From: Nipponacmea schrenckii
Lineage: Eukaryota; Mollusca; Gastropoda; Lottiidae
Length of the DNA stretch: 64,000 bases
Assembly: GCA_030562195.1 (NCBI GenBank)
Contig: CM060203.1
Span: 14,760,534-14,824,533, forward strand
Direction of reading: 5' to 3'
Position numbers and translations under genes: made by a program
In this document: positions 1 through 12,300 of the stretch, one piece after another
How the letters are laid out: each line of letters starts with the position of its first letter
Numbering within the stretch: the first letter of the stretch is position 1
Notes under the pieces: generated by a model
What the model saw: the letters and a program-made list of their open reading frames with translations, nothing else
Database searches by the model: none
Told to the model about the DNA's origin: nothing

Positions 1-631
1 ACGCTTTCAGTGGGTGCTTCATATACACAAAATTCTATGGCATATCTTTACAATTGGAATTTATTAACTAAAACGATTTCGCAAAACTAGTTGGTGTTAT
101 GACAATTCCAAATTTCAACTGGAATAAACATGACAATTAGAAATGTGTTTGTATTATTTAATGTTTTTTTATTGCACATTTTGTACTGCCACTCCAAAAA
201 AAAAAAAAAAAAACCCAAAAACGGAGATGAAATTTGGAATGCATGAAGCCAACTATCTGGAGGTAATCTCTGCAAAATTTCAGGACCATACCTTATAGCA
301 TAAATCAACGACTGAGAATCTTAAATATTACCCTAACAGACATTAATTAACTTAAAGATGGGTCTCAATATTCAGGAGATTAAACATGTATTATGTTCAA
401 GATAAATCCTTGGGGATGGGTCCCAGCCCACCCACGTCTTCGGGTCCCACCTATCTAGTTGAGTCTCCGGTTGGAAATCAAAATAGATAATTGGGTTAGT
501 GCAGTTGTGTTTGTAAAAGTTCCCTCGTTGTTCACTGTATGGCATTGTGATTAATGTAACATGCCGAGGAGCGTGACCCTAAACTCATAATTAAACTTTT
601 TAATTTCGTAGCACTCTATTTCAGAATCAAA
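1..631. other. Upstream region of the METTL27-like gene
   Basis: No coding exon is supported here. The stretch is AT-rich and has an A-run near 197-213. A pyrimidine-rich acceptor-like site ends at 624, eight bases before the ATG at 632, so the 5' UTR may be spliced. No first exon or promoter can be placed with confidence. Confidence 0.4.
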
Positions 632-2612
632 ATGGCATTATCCGACAATCCAAATTTTAAGAAATTTTACAAGACAACACCCGATGGACTGCTGCACTAT
701 CAAGATGCTATTAAAGCAAGAGAAGGTCTATCAAAGGAGGAAATAGCAAAGACTTTTGATGCTTGGGTTGATAAAGGAACTTACGAAACGGTAAGATATC
801 TCGTCCATGTTCCTCGAGTTTTCTTGCTCATATAGTGAGTCCTGGACATTCAGACCTCAAGACCTATTCAAACACACATTCAAATTGAAAATTATATAAC
901 AAAATTTCATGTCAGCACAATTTGAGTTGGGACAAACCTTATAGCCTCTTATAGCGCCCGTTTAGCAGGAATATAGCACATGCCCCCCCCCCCCTCACAC
1001 ACACACACTTTCCTCAAAAAAAACAAACGCCCCTAGCTGCAGTTTAACCTAGGAAACAAACCGAACATACCCAAAGTTATCCATTCGACTATATTATACT
1101 ATACTCATATTATATTGTAGGACTCACGTAGACTGAACTATTCCGGTCCCGAGGTCACTGCCGAAAGCGTCTCAAAACTTTACGACGATGCTCAGAGGAA
1201 AGATATTAAAATACTCGACGTAGCTGCTGGTACTGGCTTATTATCACGAGAGGTAGGTCAAAGCACGTGCATAATGGACGATACGTTCATACGTAGTAGG
1301 TATAGTTAACACTGGTTGATTTGAATGTGATCTTTAAATGCTCTAAGGGAAACGTGGAACGTACATAGATCTCCAGTGACCCCGAATCATGTGTAGTTAT
1401 CTGTCACTAACTGAAAAGTATTTTTTCTGGTTTTTTTTTATAGGATTACAATTCCGATCATTCTTTCAGCTAAGAAAATATGGATTTACGAATATTGACG
1501 CCGTTGATCCAAGTGAGAAATCCAGAGAATTGGCTATGAAAGATGGTCTTTATGATAGATATGTGGTAGATTTTGTGGATGATCATGATCTGGATATTCA
1601 GTCAGGTAAAGATCTTAAAAATGCACCTGTATAAACGTGTAGAGAAGTTTGAAATATCATGTTCCTGTAGCAACGGTAGTAGGTATATTATCATAGTTAT
1701 GGTTAGAATAATACCGTTGCCAACGAAACAATAACACCTTTTACAAAATTTTTCCGTGCCAGGTCTAGACCAGGAATTACACTGGAAGAATAATATGAAA
1801 CGCAATTATTAGCCTTGGTGTCCTTTTCCTGTAAGATTATCTTTTTCTATGTTATTCTGTAGAATATCGCGCCTGAAAGTTTCGGTTGTTCTATTTTCTA
1901 TCGGATATGCAGTCCTCCAACATACATTACCACTATGCTTTTCGGCATCTTTCATTATTTCTTATAGGATCCGGCGTAATTCATCTTCACTGAACTTTTC
2001 AACCAAGTGTACCTCTGCCACTAAAAACGAACCAAAGCCCTCTGTAGGCCTACGTGCCAAAATCTCCAGACATTTCCCATTCATTTTGCAATGTTTTTTA
2101 TTTACAGAGTTTTATGATTGTGTAGCATCTTCAGGGGGATTTGCTGCAGGATTGATGCCTTGCAGTGCCATAAAGGAATTCATCCGAGTGGCTAAAATAG
2201 GTAATATTGTCCCTCTTATCCCAAGACAAAAATCCAACATGGATGCTTATAGATGTAGAGAACGGTACTTTGGATTATATATAGCCATTTTCATACTGAT
2301 CAAAACTGCTTAAACCATTTTTCATTGTGTCGTGTCGTTCGAAGACTTCGATTTCTTATAAACTTAGTCCATTAGGCCCAGAACTGTAGGACTTAAGACT
2401 CCATTAATTTTATTTCAGGTGGTATGATATGTTTCAGTGTGCCAGATTACATTTATACAGCGTGTGAAGAATACAGGGACAGATTTGAACCTCGTCTGGT
2501 GCAATATGAAGAATCGGGAGTGTGGAAGAGACTCAGCAAAACTCCTGTCAAATCTTATCTCGATAATGCTCCCGGAACAATTTATGTTTTTACCAAAATG
2601 AAATCTTCATAA
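632..2612 (+). CDS. METTL27: Methyltransferase-like protein 27-like (SAM-dependent methyltransferase)
   Basis: Five exons read directly: 632-790, 1121-1252, 1470-1605, 2108-2200 and 2419-2612, all with GT/AG borders, giving 237 residues. The Rossmann motif I (ILDVAAGTGLLS, about residues 84-95) binds S-adenosylmethionine; the acidic end of strand 2 is the DAVDPS segment (Asp about 110). The N-terminal half (LSKEEIAKTFDAWVDKGTYE, then LNYSGPEVTAE) and the C-terminal YEESGVWKRLSKTPVKSYL segment match the METTL27 (WBSCR27) family, whose usual length is similar. The substrate of this family is poorly defined, so no reaction beyond methyl transfer is claimed. The ATG at 632 follows an acceptor-like site. 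The stop codon at 2610-2612 overlaps an AATAAA (2612-2617), so the 3' UTR is probably very short. The fourth intron is short (218 bp) and the third (502 bp) carries open but non-conserved sequence. Confidence 0.88.
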
Positions 2613-2617
2613 ATAAA
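2612..2617 (+). terminator. Polyadenylation signal overlapping the METTL27-like stop codon
   Basis: AATAAA begins on the last base of the TAA stop. It is the only canonical signal close to the end of the reading frame, and implies a very short 3' UTR. A cleavage site has not been seen directly. Confidence 0.55.
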
Positions 2618-4512
2618 ATAATTTTGCTTTCCTGTACACCCCATGTCCGTAAACCTATTTGTCACAGTCGTCTTAACTTTAAGTTTGATTTACCAGCTAT
2701 CAGAAAATGTTTCAATGGCGTTTCTAACGTCAGCGGGAACAAGAGACTTAAGAACTAACTTAACCTATAACAACTGTCCGAGTGAACATTCATAACGCAG
2801 ACGTACAGTCCATAGAATCTGCTCACCACGAGCAACGTTTGATTTTCACAGTATCATTAACAATTAATCAAGGACAAGTTTAGGCCTATGACCATCTCAT
2901 TTTGACAGTCCACAGTTTTAAACACCAAGTATCATGTTACAATTAATTACATTTACAGACTTATGTCAAAACATTGCTAAAAACTTAAAATACTCTAGGT
3001 TTCAGCCACCAAGAGAAATTATTTTCATCTGACTAACAAATCATTTCTATATTATATATATCGAACCACAAAACATATTCAGTTTGACTAGCAAATCATT
3101 TTCATATCAAACCACAAAACATATTCAGTTTTACAAACAAATAACTTATATATATCGAACCACAAACAGATTCAGATTGACCCTACGCACAAGCTCTGAG
3201 GAGGTTCTTCTCTAGAATATGTTGAAATTACGCGTGTTTCTTGACAAAAATGGATAGAAATCACAATTTGAAAATTCTTAGAAAAGTCCCGCGTTTCCAC
3301 TTGGCCCAAAAGCCGGCTTTAAGGTAGCTTTTCTGTGTTTCCACTTGTTAAATTGGCGAACCATTACGGTTCGGGACGTGCTATTTATGTTTTCAACGCG
3401 CATATTCAGCAAGCCTTATGATAATCTCACTATCTCAGGTATCTGATAGACTTTCTAGAATGAAAGTTTGAAGATTTAAACTTCAGATTATTACTAACAG
3501 CAATTAATAAATTCAAAATAAAAGTCTAGGCGCTGATGAATTTTACATAATTATCCAAAATTACTTTTAGACAATCAAAATCCATTTAAGGTCAAGGCCA
3601 TCAATGGGAGGCAACTCGAACATATAATTATAAAATTCTGGATTGGGAGCTGTGAATTAGAACACTAGAAGGTAACTGTTTATTTCTTTGTTCACGCAAT
3701 GATTATGGATATAATTGAAATCTTTTGACGTGTTAATTTTTGTAAGTATTCAAGCGAACGATTGTCATAGAATTTTGTCTTGACAATGTTGATATCCGAC
3801 ACTTGTGATTTCTTTGTCTTTTCACAGGCAGTGGATGAGCTGTCAGTGAGGTGTTCTACCGTTTGATCACTAGGCCTGTACTACAATATTATGTCTATTT
3901 ATATATTATAGTAGTACTGGCCTAGTGATCAAACGGTAGAATACCTCACTGACAGCTCATCCACTGCCTGTGGTCTTTGATATCACCACCACCACGTAAA
4001 CGGTAAAACGGTAAACTCTTTTTTTCTGCTGGATAATGCCAACGGTAAGTCAAGACATTTGATTTATATATTCAACTCACATCTGTACCTTGTCTTTGAA
4101 TCTAATGATCAGGCTCATTTTTCAGAACGTGGGATGAACCTGCAGACTTGGCCCGTAACATAGAGAGTTTTTTTTTTAAGTTTTTAACTTTTAGCTCATA
4201 CTAAAGACAGATTGCTACCCATCTCAATTGATTAATAACCCTTTCCCCCTATTTTGTGTGTATTTCACTAGTCAGTGAATGCTCAGACTTAAACAACAAG
4301 TTGATTTAATTTCATACATAAATCTATATAATAGTTTCTACTTGTGACCTGGGTCAGTTCCTATGTTACAAAGGTATCTTCTATTACACATAACACCATT
4401 AAATTTTGAATAGTGTGTTAAGAAAGATTCCTGAAAAATTATGTAAGATACCAGTATATAGGGCCTACTTTTCATTACCAAAACAAGCAAAATTTTTCTC
4501 TTGTAGGAAACA
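2618..4512. other. Intergenic region between METTL27-like and aldo-keto reductase
   Basis: No supported gene. It holds three degenerate ~55-60 bp tandem copies (about 3027-3175, with the recurring phrase CGAACCACAAA) and a large near-perfect palindrome at 3823-3972, listed separately. The stretch just before 4508 ends in an acceptor-like site (CTCTTGTAG), so the aldo-keto reductase probably has an upstream non-coding exon somewhere in this interval. Confidence 0.45.
3823..3972. repeat. 150-bp near-perfect inverted repeat (hairpin)
   Basis: Two arms of about 70 bp, starting CACAGGCAGTGGATGAGCTG at 3823 and ending with its exact complement at 3972, are separated by only a few bases around 3895-3900. 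The arms differ at a handful of positions (for example GTGTTC against GTATTC). It may be a fold-back MITE or a recent palindromic duplication. No coding capacity. Confidence 0.85.
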
Positions 4513-5490
4513 ATGTGTGACGTTAAAACTTTTGTGAGTAATTTTCATAATGAGGAGTCTGTGAAAGAGATGAAATATAATTCATTGGGAAACACTGGTA
4601 TTAAAGTTTCAGAAATCAGTTTTGGTGAGTTGAATAAAGCTTTTATCAAGAAGGCTATCAGGCTATCAGTCCCATCTTGAATGCCTCCAAGTTTGCAAGT
4701 CAGTTTTAGGATATAACCCCATCTGAAACCTTCACATCGTTCTTACATCATAGAAACAACAGACCTGAACCATTAAATAACACTGCCAGACTTAATCAGT
4801 CAAATGATGTAAAGTGTCATTAGATTTTCTACTATAAAAAAGGAGTTCAGCGAGTTCACACTTTTAAAATGTCTCCTAATAATTCTCATGTCCTGATTCT
4901 GGTAACTAGGTCAGACATGTTAACCCTTGTTAACTACAGAAGTCCATTATCTCTGTCTTCAAAACTGATAAATATTTTTGTATTTCCTGTGAATAAGCTG
5001 TTCAAATAACATCACATAGTTATGATATTAGAAACTGGGAGTGGAAGGAATTATTAGATTTTATTAAAAACAATTTGCAAAGACATTGAAATTATTAAAT
5101 TGTATTTTTTAGGTGCTTCTCCCTTAGCAGGAGTTTTTATGCCCACAGAAGAAGTGGAATCTATTAAAACAGTACAAGAAGCCTTGAAACATGGAATCAA
5201 TTACATTGACACAGCGCCATGGTACGGTCAGGGCAAGTCCGAATCTGTGTTGGGCAAGGTACGAGATATTGAATAGATTCGACAATTCAATCACAGGAAT
5301 GAGAGCTTATGAAATAACACACTGCTTTTTTCAAAATTCAATTCCTCCCTTTATTAACAGTCAACACTTCTTTTAGTCCACTTATAGACTCTGTTATAAG
5401 GGTTACTGTAGCATGAAAACCCTTCCATCTAAAATTTTGACTATGTTTCAATAGTCTCCATGAGGCAATATTCCAGACATACGAGAGGGG

Positions 5491-5521
<31 letters not shown>

Positions 5522-8500
5522 CTACAAATTTGACAATCAAAACAATCCAACAATTCTTTATTTTGGGTACTAAAAAAATGGACTCTCTCTAGTTGATTTT
5601 AGCAAATTAGAAAGTCAAATTTTTGTGCTATCTGAGCTCTAGTTATTGTCTTTGTTTTATACTTGTATTTGTTTTATACTTGTATTTGATTTTTTACTTG
5701 TAATTTTAAGGCACTACAAGATGTACCTCGAGAATCCTATTACCTAGCAACAAAAGTTGGTCGCTATGAGTTAAAGTGGGATAAGATGTTTGATTTTAGT
5801 GCTGAAAAAACTAAGAAAAGTTTTGACGATAGTTTACAACGTCTTGGTGTTGATTATATTGATGTGATACAGGTCTGTTACTGGTTAAATTTCCCTCATG
5901 GCACACAGCTATGTTATGATGTCATTACAAATATATATATACTTGTTTAATTTCAACAGTACGTTTATGTTTCATTGTAAAGAAACCAGATGCTGGATTT
6001 TGATTCTGAAAAGTGTCTTAGCTTAAATCTTGCTCTATCTGCTGATAAAGCTTATTTTCAGTTGACTAAATCTCTTACTTTATTATTGATTTTTAATGTA
6101 GGTCCATGATATGGAATTTGCACCTAATTTAGATATTGTCATCAATGAAACCCTACCAGTTTTGGATGAAATCAGAAAAAGTGGAAAAGCCAAGTTTATT
6201 GGAATAACAGGTTATCCTCTAGGAAATTTTAAGTAAGTTGGATCCAAAAACACTTGCCTAGTATCCATATCAAAATGGAAGAGAATAGGCCATATTAGCA
6301 ATCAGTACGTCCGAACGTTTCAAAGTCGACACTAAAACGTCTATGGTTGCATTATAAAAGTATATATTCTTTATTATTGAGTGGCAAATTAGAAATTTGC
6401 CACTCTTTGTTTTCATTAGACTTTTTGAGTGGCAAATTAGACCACTCTTTGTTTTCATTAGACTTTTTTTTTTTTTTTCGGGAAGCTCCCCAGCCCAACT
6501 CGAAAACGGTATAGAAATTTGGTTTGAAAAATACGATAAGATACGTACTGGAATAGAAAATGAATATATAAAACTAAAATTTTTACGCATCAGTAGTTAG
6601 TAATTGCATAATAATAATTGAATAATTGCATAACTTTGTTGCTAATTATCCAATCGTTTTGAAAATTACAGAATATAGCGAAGTCACCTATAGAAATAAA
6701 ACCGCATCATAAAAAAAATTCTACCACTTCCGGTTCTTGCGTGAGAACTTCCGGTTTTTTAGAACCGCGTTGGGTCACCCTGCTTCCGGTGTATGTAAGA
6801 AATCAGTACAAAAGCTATACATATATACCATCAGGCATAATGAAAACTGTTTAAGAATAAAAAATCCAAACCGGAAGTGATACTTTAGGTGTCATCATAG
6901 AACGGTAACATTCAGCAAAATTTTAATAAGTCCGCTAATTTTTATCCGATTTGTCCGATTTTGGTGTTTTTCGAAACCTTGTTACTTTATCTAAAACTTG
7001 TTGGGAACAGAATTTTGATTTTCAAATTTAAATTTTTTTAATGCCCGATTGAATTTTTTTGAAAATTCAAAAGGCCAAATCAAATGACCTTGACCTTCAA
7101 TGACCCTGAATTTTTTCATGTAGAATGTTCTTGACCTAAGCTATCCACACATATGCCTATTATGATCGACAACATTTTTTTTTACCTTCAATGACCCTGA
7201 ATGTTTACAAGTTGAATGTTCTTGACCTCTGCTATCACACGTAGGCCTATAATGGTCGACAACAATTTTTTTTGTACCCGTTTTTAAAAAAATTCAAAAG
7301 GCTACATCAAGTGACCTTGACCTTCAAATACCTTAATAATTTTCAAGTAAAATGTACTTGACCTAAGCTGTCCATACATAGGCATATGCTTATAATGGTT
7401 GTTAACAAGTTTGTTTTGAGTGTGTAAAAATTCAAAAGGCTATATCACGTGACCTTGTATCAAGTGGCCCCATAGGGGTTGTTTGCCACTCTCAGTACTG
7501 TTCACAGTTCTAGTTGTACTTGCTTTTTCTGTTTTTATTTCCTCAAGTGCATCAAATCTAAGATTTATTTGTTCTATGTTATTTACAAAGCCTAATGAAA
7601 GTTTTCATGCCTTAGTTGGCTAAGTTGAGGCTTAGATTTACTTTATAAATGGTTGAATTGAAATATTGCAAGTAACTTTTCAGTGTTTTTACAAAATTGC
7701 CTCTCATGTTTTTGATCTGATGAACAGGCTCACATTTTGTTTTCTAATTGAGTTTCTCAGTCTGTATTGTTGTTGCTATGTGAATATTTTTGTAGGGAAG
7801 TTTTAGAGAAGAGCTCAGTCAAGATAGATTTAGTATTAAGTTATTGTCATGGTGCAATGTACGATGATTCTATCACTGAGATTATACCTTATTTAAAGGT
7901 ATGCTTAATCTGTTTAAACTAGAAATTACCTAACTCTGCTTACCATCTGTTGGTAGTCTTAGAATGAAGTTCATTTGTCTTAGTAGGTAGTAGCCTAATG
8001 CCAATGCCCGAGAAAATTTCCCTCTTTGTACACAGGGATTATTCTCTATCAGATGGTAAAATAAATATCTATTACTCTTATAATCATTAATTTCAGAGCA
8101 AGGGTGTAGGAATAATAAATGCTGCCCCGATCGGAATGGGATTATTGTCCAATCGAGGCCCACCAAGTTGGCACCCAGCCAAACCAGAAACAAAAGAAGC
8201 ATGCCGTCAAGCAGCACAATATTGTCAGGTAGTAGAATGGTGTTCAGGTTTCTATCACAAATATATACTTATGTGGCAATGAGAAATTCTTTGTGCCAAA
8301 ATCATGTACAAGCTGGCGAGATCTTTTGTTCAATTTCTTAAAAGTGTAAATTAATAATCCGAGATCCAGGTTCTTTCAGGGCTCGGCAATAACATATGAT
8401 AGTTACTAGTAAAGGAATCTATATGGTTAGTTATAAATACTGAAATCTGATCATATCTGTATATATTGTATTTATCAGGATACCAATACTGATTAAAGAC

Positions 8501-9332
8501 CAGTGGTGTAGTCTGACCATTCTGACTGGAGGGTATAACATTTTGACTTTACCGATAAACGTCGGATAATGAGTTTATACTTATTGGATATTTTACAGGA
8601 TAATGAGTTTATACTTATTGGATATTTTACAGGATAATGAGTTTATACTTATTGGATATTTTACAGGATAATGAGGTAGATATATGTAAACTAGCTATGA
8701 AACATAGTTTAAATTTACAAGGTATTGATACCACAATAGTGGGCATGGAAAGGTTAGTGTCTTGCCTTTATTAAACAGCAATTCTTGACAAACCCAGTCT
8801 TAAAGTGATATCAGGTTTTCATTAAAATTTACCTTGTAATTGTTCCAATTATCTTATTGTTCAGTTGCTAAAAGCAATAAATATTTACATTATGAATTGG
8901 ATTGCGTTTTATCAAGAAAATAAGTTAAAGATATAAAAAAAATAGTTATATAAGTAAATGATTATCTATTATACATAGATTACATAATGATTTGTAATGA
9001 TGATTAAAGAAATAAATAAATTATTTAAATAAATAAATTTAGAATAACATGTAATTTAATGATTAATATTGAAAATATTTATATAAATAAATAAAAAGTA
9101 AATATGTTTGTATACAAATTAGATTATACATAGATTATTTGATTTATAATGAATTAAATAATTGAATTATTTAAATAACTATTCGATTACAATTAAGATA
9201 ACATGTAATTGAATGATTAATATATAAGTATATAAATAAATACACAAATCTGAATTAAATAAATAGGTAATGATTTAATTGATTACATTTTTATACGCCC
9301 ACACATAAATGTGGGCGTATATAGTAGTCGCC

Positions 9333-9369
<37 letters not shown>

Positions 9370-10954
9370 TTGCTTCATCGTACTACTGAAAATTGTGGTA
9401 ACACGATAGAGACTACATTTCTTGATGGATGTTGACTAAATTTGGTGAGTGTGTTTGTTATAATCCAAGGAAGAAGCCTATTGAAAATCAGACCAATCGA
9501 AAAATATTCAATGAGTTATTGCCCTTGTTTTTGAAAATTTGTTGTGAACACGATTAAGAGTGTGTTTCTGGATGGATTTTGATGAAATTTGGTCTGATTG
9601 CTTGTTATTACTTACGGATGAAGCCTATTGAAAATCAGAAAAATTGAAAAATAATTGATGAGTTATTGCCTGTTCTTGAAAGACATTCATCTGCCTGTCC
9701 AAATTGTTGTGAACACGATTAACCAGTTTTTGAGGATTTTGCAGAAAGGTAGTGTCTTGCTGTTATTACAACGGAGAAGCCTATTGAAAATCAGACCAAT
9801 CGAAAAATATTCATGAGTTATTGCCCTTTTTTGAAAATTTTTGTGACACATGTAAAGTGTGTTTCTTGATAGATTTTGATAAATTTGGTGTATTGTTGTT
9901 ATACTAAGGAAGGCCTATTGAAAATCAGACAATCGAAAAATAATTGATGAGTTATTGCCCTTGTATGAAAAAATTAGTTAAGTTAAAAAATGTTATATAA
10001 GAGAGATGTTTCTGATTGATTTTAATGAAACTTGGAATGATTTTGTAATGACTAGGATGAGCCTATGAAAATGAAAATCGAAAAATATTTAAAATGAGTT
10101 ATTGCCCTTGTCCTAAAATTCCTTGTGAACACGATAGGGAATTTGATGAAACTTGAGTGAGTGAGTGAGTGTTTGTTATAACTCGAGGATAGACCCTATT
10201 GAAAATCAGACTAATCAAAAAATATTTATTGAGTTATTGCCCTTGTTCTTTGAAACGTGTTCACTTTATCAGCCTCTGATTCTTTGTAGACTTGATAGAG
10301 ATCTGGTTTCTTGATAGATTTTGACAAAGCATGATTTGAGCCTTTTACATTAAAATATTGTATTTACTGATACCTCTTGTCCACCGCCCGAATAACTAAG
10401 GCTGTCAATGGTGGGCGTATTACGATGGGCCATCGCTATTTTTAATTGATTGAATAATTAAGTTTTAATTGTAAGTTGTGTTTTTTTTATTTTAGATGTG
10501 AAGTGGTAGAGAAGAATTTTCTGATCAGGAAAACTGATTTAACAGAAAGAGAGAGGGACATTTATAATGATGTTATCAATAAGTAGGTCAATTCTAGATA
10601 AAAATTTCAGTTGCAATTGCAACCATTTGAAAATATCTCCATCTGAAACAGATTACATGATATAAAGGGTTATATTTCCAGTAAAGAAAAGAAGTATGGC
10701 AAGGTCACGCCTTTAAAATGTCTCCTAATTATCTTCATGTTTGCTGATTCTGGTAACTAGGTCAGAAATTAAGAATTATTATGAACAAATTGTAAATTTA
10801 TAAAACCTCTTGGAAAAGAAATTATTTCTTATTTTAAAAGGTGTCTAAAAAATTTTTTTTTTGTAGGTTTATGAAGCCTCTCAATAATTTAACATGGGAA
10901 GGAATTGAAGTTGAGCATTATCGTAAAAAATTAGCTGCACTTCAAAATCAGTAA
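4513..10954 (+). CDS. L-galactose dehydrogenase-like aldo-keto reductase
   Basis: Nine exons: 4513-4624, 5113-5258, 5711-5872, 6102-6232, 7796-7898, 8097-8228, 8667-8752, 10496-10582 and 10867-10954. They join without a frame break into 348 residues, a normal length for the family. The full aldo-keto reductase tetrad is present: Asp70 and Tyr75 (IDTAPWYGQG), Lys101 (LATKVGRY) and His142 (IQVHDMEF). The opening NSLGNTGIKVSEISFG and the KFIGITGYPL segment are typical of the L-galactose/D-arabinose dehydrogenase branch of NAD(P)-linked cytosolic oxidoreductases; in plants that branch makes L-galactono-lactone for ascorbate. The animal substrate is not established, so the name is by family only. 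Introns 1, 4 and 7 are loaded with repeats. The last intron-7 acceptor lies in a 34-bp tandem duplication (see findings). An AATAAA at 11992-11997 is a plausible 3' end. Confidence 0.9.
4854..4917 (+). repeat. Dispersed repeat, copy in intron 1 of the aldo-keto reductase
   Basis: The stretch around AAAATGTCTCCTAAT through TGGTAACTAGGTCAGA recurs at 10706-10768 in intron 8 of the same gene with only a few differences. Similar wording (CATCTGAAAC) also precedes both copies by 80-140 bp, so the shared element may be about 200 bp. Type of element unknown. Confidence 0.6.
6379..7492 (+). mobile_element. Non-autonomous element with GAGTGGCAAA termini
   Basis: The left end is a short hairpin: GAGTGGCAAATT at 6379, then its complement ending at 6405. 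A second partial copy of the end follows at about 6426-6450. The right end TTTGCCACTC lies at 7482-7491. Between them are repeated phrases such as TGACCTTGACCTTCAATGACC (several copies 7083-7330). There is no transposase reading frame. It lies in intron 4 of the aldo-keto reductase. I could not define a target-site duplication, so the exact borders are uncertain. Confidence 0.55.
8565..8666 (+). repeat. Three 34-bp tandem copies carrying a 3' splice site
   Basis: A 34-bp unit (GGATAATGAGTTTATACTTA onward, ending ATTTTACAG) is repeated so that the acceptor TTTTACAG|GATAATGAG occurs at 8598, 8632 and 8666. Only the last keeps the aldo-keto reductase frame. The upstream units encode a stop shortly after inclusion. 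Confidence 0.85.
8880..9290. repeat. AT-rich low-complexity tract in intron 7
   Basis: About 400 bp built almost only from A and T, with recurring AAATAAATAAAT and TTATTTAAAT patterns and two similar sub-blocks (ACATGTAATTTAATGATTAATAT near 9050 and again near 9202). No gene or regulatory signal can be read in it. Confidence 0.6.
9292..10421 (+). mobile_element. Non-autonomous element with ATACGCCCAC termini (copy 1)
   Basis: The left end is a hairpin, TATACGCCCACA followed by its complement TGTGGGCGTATA. A (CTGT)n run comes next. The right end is a single GTGGGCGTAT (10411-10420). The interior has four to six degenerate ~200-bp sub-repeats, each with phrases such as GAAAATCAGACCAATCGAAA and GAGTTATTGCCC. 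No transposase is encoded. A second family member sits in a PSMC5 intron at 25771. The superfamily is not clear from the sequence. Confidence 0.65.
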
Positions 10955-12300
10955 AAACAACCTATTAATTCTTTAACATGGTCTGATATTGAAACAACTG
11001 AAGTCATTAACCTCGTGCCTTATTCTTGAAATCTTAACTTATACCCTGGTAAACAGTCTCCATAGACCCTCAAGTTGATAGACAGGCTCCAAAAAATCTC
11101 ATGTTGATATTATTGTTAAATTTAGATGTTTTACCTACAACTATCAAGCTGCTAGACAGGCTTCAAAGAAACTCAAGTTGATATTATTGTTTAGATGTTT
11201 TATCAAGATCTACCAGACTGCTAGACAGGCTCCAAAAAATCTCAAGTTGATATTATTTTGAAATTTAGATGTTTTACCAAGATCTATCAAGCTGCTAGTC
11301 TGACTCCAAAAAATCTCAAGTTGATATTATTTTCAAATTTAGATGTTTTACCAAGATCTATCAAGCTGCAAGACAGGTGCCATAGAAACTCAAGTTGATA
11401 TTATTGTTAAATTTAGATGTTTTATCAAGATCTACCAAGCTGTTAGTCAGACTCCAAAAAAATCTCATGTTGATGTTATTGTTAAATTTAGATGATTTAC
11501 CAAGATCTACCAAACTGCTAGACAGGTGCCATAGAAACTTGAATTAATAATCTTTTAAAATTTAGATGTTTGGTGCTAGACAGCATCTTTGGAAAACCTA
11601 GGTTATTATCCCGGTAAAATAAGTTTGTCGTTTTCTGCCTCATAATTCTAGTCAATCCAGAATGAGACATGTATGACTCATCCAGGATACAGATTTGTCA
11701 AGAACCAGTTGACAGAAAGGATCCTCATGAATCTTAACTGTTTATTTTTGCCAAAGGGATAGGATTTTGCCTGAAAACTAAAGTTGTTATTGTTGTGAAA
11801 TAGGGCTGTTTTCTGTATTTCGTTCAATGTTTGTTGGTATTTTTACTGTCTATATATTGTTGTTTTAGTTTAAAATATTATTTATAAATTTTTATGATTT
11901 TTTAATGTTAAATGTCTTCTACATGTGTGAATTCTTTTAAATTTAAATTTCTTTTGTCTATTTGTCTTCTAATCTGGAATTAGGATCTGTTAATAAACTC
12001 AGGACATTTCTTTCTAAATTATCTCAGTGTTTCAATATGTTTCTTTTGTTTTATTTATCTAATTACTTGTGGTTCTGATATTCCATTGAAGGATCATGCA
12101 ATGAAATATCTTAGTTTTGCCAAAAAGATGGAACTTTATGTCTTCCTTGTTGGTTAGTTTGGAAAATCTTCCAACACTCATAGCAAGATTATATTTTGAA
12201 ATGCCTAGAGACATGAAAATGAGTTTGACAAGCCGGCATTTATGGTTTCTACAGTGACTAGTTTGGATAATTTTCAAAATCATGGAAGGTGAAACATAAA
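10955..12300 (+). other. 3' region of the aldo-keto reductase gene
   Basis: Begins with the probable 3' UTR. About six tandem ~82-bp units (11060-11575), each with TCAAGTTGATATTATT and ATCAAGCTGCTAGACAGG, are listed separately. An AATAAA at 11992-11997 is the best candidate polyadenylation signal. The remainder is AT-rich and shows no coding signal. Confidence 0.5.
11060..11575 (+). repeat. ~82-bp tandem repeat, about six copies, in the probable 3' UTR
   Basis: Each unit contains AAATTTAGATGTTTTACCAA, then ATCTATCAAGCTGCTAGACA, then a CTCCAAAAAATCTCAAGTTG phrase. Copies are 75-90% alike by eye. No reading frame is conserved. Confidence 0.75.

Noticed and set aside
1849..2313. 154-codon frame inside the METTL27-like gene
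   Set aside because: It runs through intron 3, exon 4 and intron 4. Only 2108-2200 continues the methyltransferase, and that in the frame fixed by the splice phases.
9330..9370. (CTGT)n run as an independent microsatellite
   Set aside because: It belongs to the ATACGCCCAC-type element; a CTGTCCGTCC variant is in the same place in the second copy.
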